Below, piece by piece: positions 60,644 to 64,000 of a stretch of 64,000 bases of DNA. The DNA comes from Mesostigma viride (lineage: Eukaryota; Streptophyta; Mesostigmatophyceae; Mesostigmatales; Mesostigmataceae): the NCBI GenBank assembly GCA_009746045.1, contig RPFO01000264.1, forward strand, positions 122,001 through 186,000. The letters are read 5' to 3'. How positions within the stretch are numbered: position 1 is the first letter of the stretch; every line of letters begins with the position of its first letter. Position numbers and translations under genes: made by a program. The notes beneath the pieces are model-generated. The model was not told where the DNA came from. It ran no database searches and worked only from the letters and a program-made list of their open reading frames with translations.

Positions 60644-61579
60644 ACCAAACAGCCTTGCTCTAGGTGGGAGGCATCCCAGTGGGCTGGGCAGCCACGTGGT
60701 GGCTGACAGCAGGTCCTTCAGAGTTCAGACACACTCTGCTGGACAGGGGTCAGGGTGGAGTCACTCCCCTGGCTGAGAATTTCGCCTGGCTCTGTCATGG
60801 AGCTGCAGAAGAGTCTTAAGGACTTTGTAATGGGCCTTGGGTCTTCATGGAATGGACCCTGCAAGGGCAGCCCAAGTGTTGGCTCTAACAGGTTGCTGTA
60901 CATTTGTATATATTCTCTGTAACCAACCTGTTGCATGCTAATAAAATCCCTGGTTGTGTGACCATGTTGGACGTGGTTGCCAGGGGCCTCACTATGGGTT
61001 ATACTCTTTATAATAAAACATAATCTTGTTATTGTCATGTCTTGTTGTTTGTGATGCTCAGTTCCAGGAGCTGATCCAAACCTGGAGGATATGGGGTGGG
61101 GTTCGATTCCCCAGCTGACCTCAGCCTGGCATGTATGAATCCTGAGTTTATCCCTCAGTGAGGACATGGGCTCCCCATGTGTTGGCTAACATTTGTCAGG
61201 GCTCTCTCAGTCTTTGGAAGGATTTAAAAGATAAAGGAGGCTCCGTGGCGGGCGCCATATGAACGGGCGCCTGTGATAACTGGATGACCAGGAACTCACA
61301 ATAGTACGTTCATGGACTCCTCTATCCAAACTCCTCTGACTAAGTGAAGACCTAACTTTAATCTACACCAGGTTCCCAAAGAAAGGGTTGGGATGTCATG
61401 TGGGTCAGAGGGCAACCTTTGAACCAATGAGCAGGCCTAGCTAATATTTGGAGGCACCTCAGGTTCCAAAAGAAAAGGCAGGTCTGGTCTCTGGGAGGGA
61501 TCAGATGTCTGAAGGCTTGTGGGGACAGTGGCTGATAGGTTCTCAGGCTGGTCCAAGCTCCAAAACAAGAAAGGGTTGG
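60644..61579 (+). other. Family A2 3' noncoding region
   Basis: T-arm-like GGGGTTCGATTCCCC at 61098-61112, GGCGCC pair near 61248-61272, then the hairpin 61286-61316 (CCAGGAAC/GTTCATGG, one mismatch). The loop carries CAATAGTACG (61299-61308). The purine tract AAACAAGAAAGGGTTGG ends at 61579. Confidence 0.8.
61286..61316 (+). promoter_or_regulatory. Family A2 anti-primer-site hairpin
   Basis: Eight-pair stem with one mismatch and a 12-nt loop. Nine bases of CAATAGTAC pair with the A2 primer-site position at 32215-32223. The 5' arm GACCAGGAACTCACA is identical to 15 bases near the end of the A LTR. Confidence 0.55.
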
Positions 61580-62236
61580 AGTTAGCATATTGGGGCACCA
61601 ATGTGCTAGATGGATGCAGGTTGAGGAGACCTTTCCAACGCCGTGTCAACCGCCTAGAACAGACAAGGGACTAGAAAGTTATCAAGTCCCGAAGTACTGC
61701 CGACCGGTGGGCGAGGGCGGTGCACACTCAGGGCATAGTGGACAGGACACGTGGCAGGCCGTGCCTGCACAGGCTTAGCCTGACTCTCACGTGACTGGGA
61801 CACAGTGTACTGAGGGCTCAACGGTACTGTGGCTAGTAGAAGCCAGTAACCAGCCAGCAGGTCTGCAAGGATGTAAGTCCATGCAGAACTGTGGCAGGTC
61901 CTGTGCTGTCCTAGACACAGGATAGCCAGAGATTCCTGTATGCTGCCTGCAACAAGGATGCAGGGCAGCGATACGAGGCTCTGGCAATGTAGCGTTGCCC
62001 AGCGTTGCTCATGACCGAGGAACAAGGATGGAACGAGGTTGCATATAGCTCGAGGCTCAACGAGGCAACGAGCATCTTCGCACACGAACCTTGGTCGTCA
62101 CGACGAGTGGCGAGCCTATCGAGGGTCGTAGGCCTCAGTGGTGTGAGGATAAAGGTTGCTAGCCAGCAGCCTAGGGTCATTCCAGCCGGCAAGGACCAGG
62201 AGCTCACAAGCTCTGCTGATGAGTTGCTGCGCAAAT
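61580..62236 (+). repeat. 3' LTR of family A2
   Basis: 657 bp, starts AGTTAGCATATTGGGG and ends TTGCTGCGCAAAT. It is followed directly by A2 internal DNA from the end of the upstream ORF, so a second, deleted A2 unit is attached. Confidence 0.88.
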
Positions 62237-62680
62237 GGCCCGGAGGCGGCCTCGTCTGGGGTAGGTGCGTCGGCCTGAGTGGTTCCAGCAGCCATATCTG
62301 CGTGTGTTGTCTTTAGTGTTCTATAATGCTTCGTAACACGCGCGGGAGCGGCAGCGGGAGCGGGGCGGGGGATGGCGGTGGTGAAGCAAGGGCGGATACT
62401 GGAGGCCCCGCCAGCGTTGTGCCAGAGGGACAGGCAATCCCAACGGCAGAGGGCGCCAATGGCAGGAGGGCATCCAACCGGAAACGGAAGGAGGTGGCAC
62501 AAGGGGAGGAGCGTGCGGGGTGGCCAACCGACGGGGTGGTGCTGACGGGGGTGGGCCAGGAGGAGCCTGAGCGTCAAGGCACGGGTAAGATCGAGACCTC
62601 ATGTGCTTGACTCTGTTGTTGTCTCTCCACCTGCATCCAATGTTCCTGGGCCGTCAGCAGTGGTAGGGGCTCCTGCCAGC
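62237..62680 (+). pseudogene. gag: Partial second A2 unit: end of upstream ORF and gag start
   Basis: It aligns with 55592-56040. Gag starts at 62326 (MLRNTRGSGSGSG) and is open for 94 codons with KRKEVAQGEERAGW. It is then frameshifted, and similarity ends near 62680. The primer site and most of the upstream ORF are missing between LTR and this piece. Confidence 0.75.
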
Positions 62681-63050
62681 GAAAGACGGACGCGACGACT
62701 CGGATCTCAATGCATTTACATATGTATAACTATAATATATGCCATCAACCACTTATGCCATTGAAGACCATTCAATTCAGGGATACGAAGGAAACACCTA
62801 AACAGCCATGACCCTAGCTATATGTGTTACAATTCATAACACACGCCGAGTGCCAACCCGAGGGGTAGGACGTGCATAAATGATCACCAACGGTCCAGCA
62901 TGCTCGGGCCGACATGGCCCTTGTCTACAGATGCACAGATGCACGCTGGTCCACTACATTCTACACAAAGGATAAGGACCACTACTAAAGTACGCGGCGC
63001 GGCGCCGAATGCACCCAATGCACCACGGTACCGGGACACATAATCAACAT

Positions 63051-63175
63051 TCGTGAATCCATTGCTCCCACTCCACCAACTTCTTATTGAAAACATTAAG
63101 TGGTCGCTTAAAATGGACAGCAAAATGGCGTCCCCTGCCATTTGCAGTTCTCCGAGCAAAGTTTGCGAATCCCCA
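63051..63175. repeat. 125-bp direct repeat, copy 1
   Basis: It differs from 63665-63789 at two positions. Minus-strand ends read TGGGGATTCG ... TTCA, so a small LTR pair of TG...CA type is possible. The minus strand is open in both copies (ARRTANGRGRHFAVHF, KKLVEWEQWIHE), which might also be a duplicated exon. Confidence 0.7.
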
Positions 63176-63664
63176 GGACAACAAAACACAGGGAGGGTGG
63201 GTGGGCAAGAAAAAAAACCTTCCCCTAGTTCCTCGCAAGGTCCCTAAAAAGGCGACACAACACGCTACATGGCACCGCCCCTAAAAAACTCCCAGCCTTA
63301 CTGACACAACTCAAATGTCAGACCGGCAACTACGAAATGTCAGCAAAATGATTCGAGTCAGAACTTTTCTAACTACACTAGTCACCAATCAAAGGCAGTT
63401 TCAGGCCAGCATACAAAATTAAAAGGCCTTATAAATACGACCTTTTTAACCGCCTGAACAACAACGAAAACTGCCCGTAGCTAATCACCCAGTTACAAAA
63501 TCCAAACTGATTATCATCCGCTAAAAACGGCCCTAGTCGCCGGCCATGCCAGCGAAACTGGAACCCCAAGAGCGTGCCACGTAATCTTTGCCGCCGTCAG
63601 GAACACTTCGATTGCGGCGTTGGTTCTCGCCTATTATAAGAAACTATTTTCAGAGAAATCTGAT

Positions 63665-63789
63665 TCGTGTATCCATTGCTCCCACTCCACCAACTTCTTA
63701 TTGAAAACATTAAGTGGTAGCTTAAAATGGACAGCAAAATGGCGTCCCCTGCCATTTGCAGTTCTCCGAGCAAAGTTTGCGAATCCCCA
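63665..63789. repeat. 125-bp direct repeat, copy 2
   Basis: Spacing to copy 1 is 614 bp. Conservation stops sharply at both edges. No target duplication could be identified with confidence. Confidence 0.7.
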
Positions 63790-64000
63790 ACTCCCCCACG
63801 CCTGGCTGACCCAAAGCCGCTCCCCTCTCTCCAAGGACCGTGTGTCCACTGAGAATGCCCTGCCGCAATGGACCCCGTTTTAACACCAGCAGCTGTGGAT
63901 GCATTGATGCACTGTTATAGGTAACCACATTCTCGCGAATTGACCCTTTGCAGGGCCCGCCACCGACCCCAAAGAAGGCCTCCCCTCTGATCGGCAACAG

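Larger units (their letters stand above)
55506..62236 (+). mobile_element. Family A2 element lacking its 5' LTR
   Basis: It runs from the last codons of the upstream ORF through gag, UGA, pol and 3' noncoding region to the 3' LTR. In place of the 5' LTR and leader there is an inverted A2 3' end. Pol shares the A layout but with many substitutions, so A2 is a separate subfamily. Confidence 0.88.
62681..64000. other. Unassigned DNA at the right edge
   Basis: No LTR, RT or gag is recognisable. It holds the direct repeat listed separately and short AT-rich stretches. No host gene could be supported. Confidence 0.4.

Overview
The window is eukaryotic nuclear DNA packed with nested retrotransposons. 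I found no convincing host gene, rRNA, tRNA or CRISPR array. Reverse transcriptases, CCHC gag proteins, DDE integrases, a chromodomain and a tyrosine recombinase fill nearly all of it, which fits a repeat-rich protist, algal or lower-plant genome. A red alga is only a guess; nothing here fixes the host.

Most of the DNA belongs to one group of copia-like LTR elements, which I name families A, A2, B, C, D and E. Layout: 1-1421, 3' end of an A copy; 1422-1857, 5' end of a minus-strand D copy; 2129-15342, a broken A copy (A1) with a complete B element (6363-14223) in its 3' noncoding region; 15343-22684, a minus-strand Ty3/gypsy chromovirus with extra ORFs; 23974-29206, a decayed D element carrying a 666-bp miniature LTR element; 29207-31069, a fragment of a DIRS-like tyrosine-recombinase element; 31070-35880, an A gag fragment, an A2 5' end and a minus-strand E fragment; 35881-45822, a nearly complete minus-strand A element whose 5' LTR is split by a 1.79-kb DNA transposon; 45823-62680, A2 pieces in direct and inverted orientation with a complete C element (47109-55194) between them; 62681-64000, mostly unassigned DNA with a 125-bp direct repeat.

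The copia-like group has several linked oddities. The order is gag - integrase - protease-like domain - RT - RNase H, with the protease after the integrase. The RT box reads HGDD. Gag and pol lie in one frame across a UGA-CUN stop in A2, B and C; A has the same stop context. An extra ORF lies between the 5' LTR and gag. The LTRs mostly run AGTT...AACT instead of TG...CA. The site just after the 5' LTR, where a tRNA primer should bind, does not begin with TGG. In A, A2, B, C and D it is instead complementary (8-12 nt) to a sequence in the loop of a hairpin in the same family's 3' noncoding region. The paired sequences differ between lineages but stay complementary. A T-arm-like motif and GGCGCC hairpins lie in the same 3' regions. 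An LTR/inverted-3'-region junction at 46666 looks like the product expected if that 3' segment had primed reverse transcription. I propose an element-encoded primer or an RNA-cyclisation system as the most interesting feature of the window.
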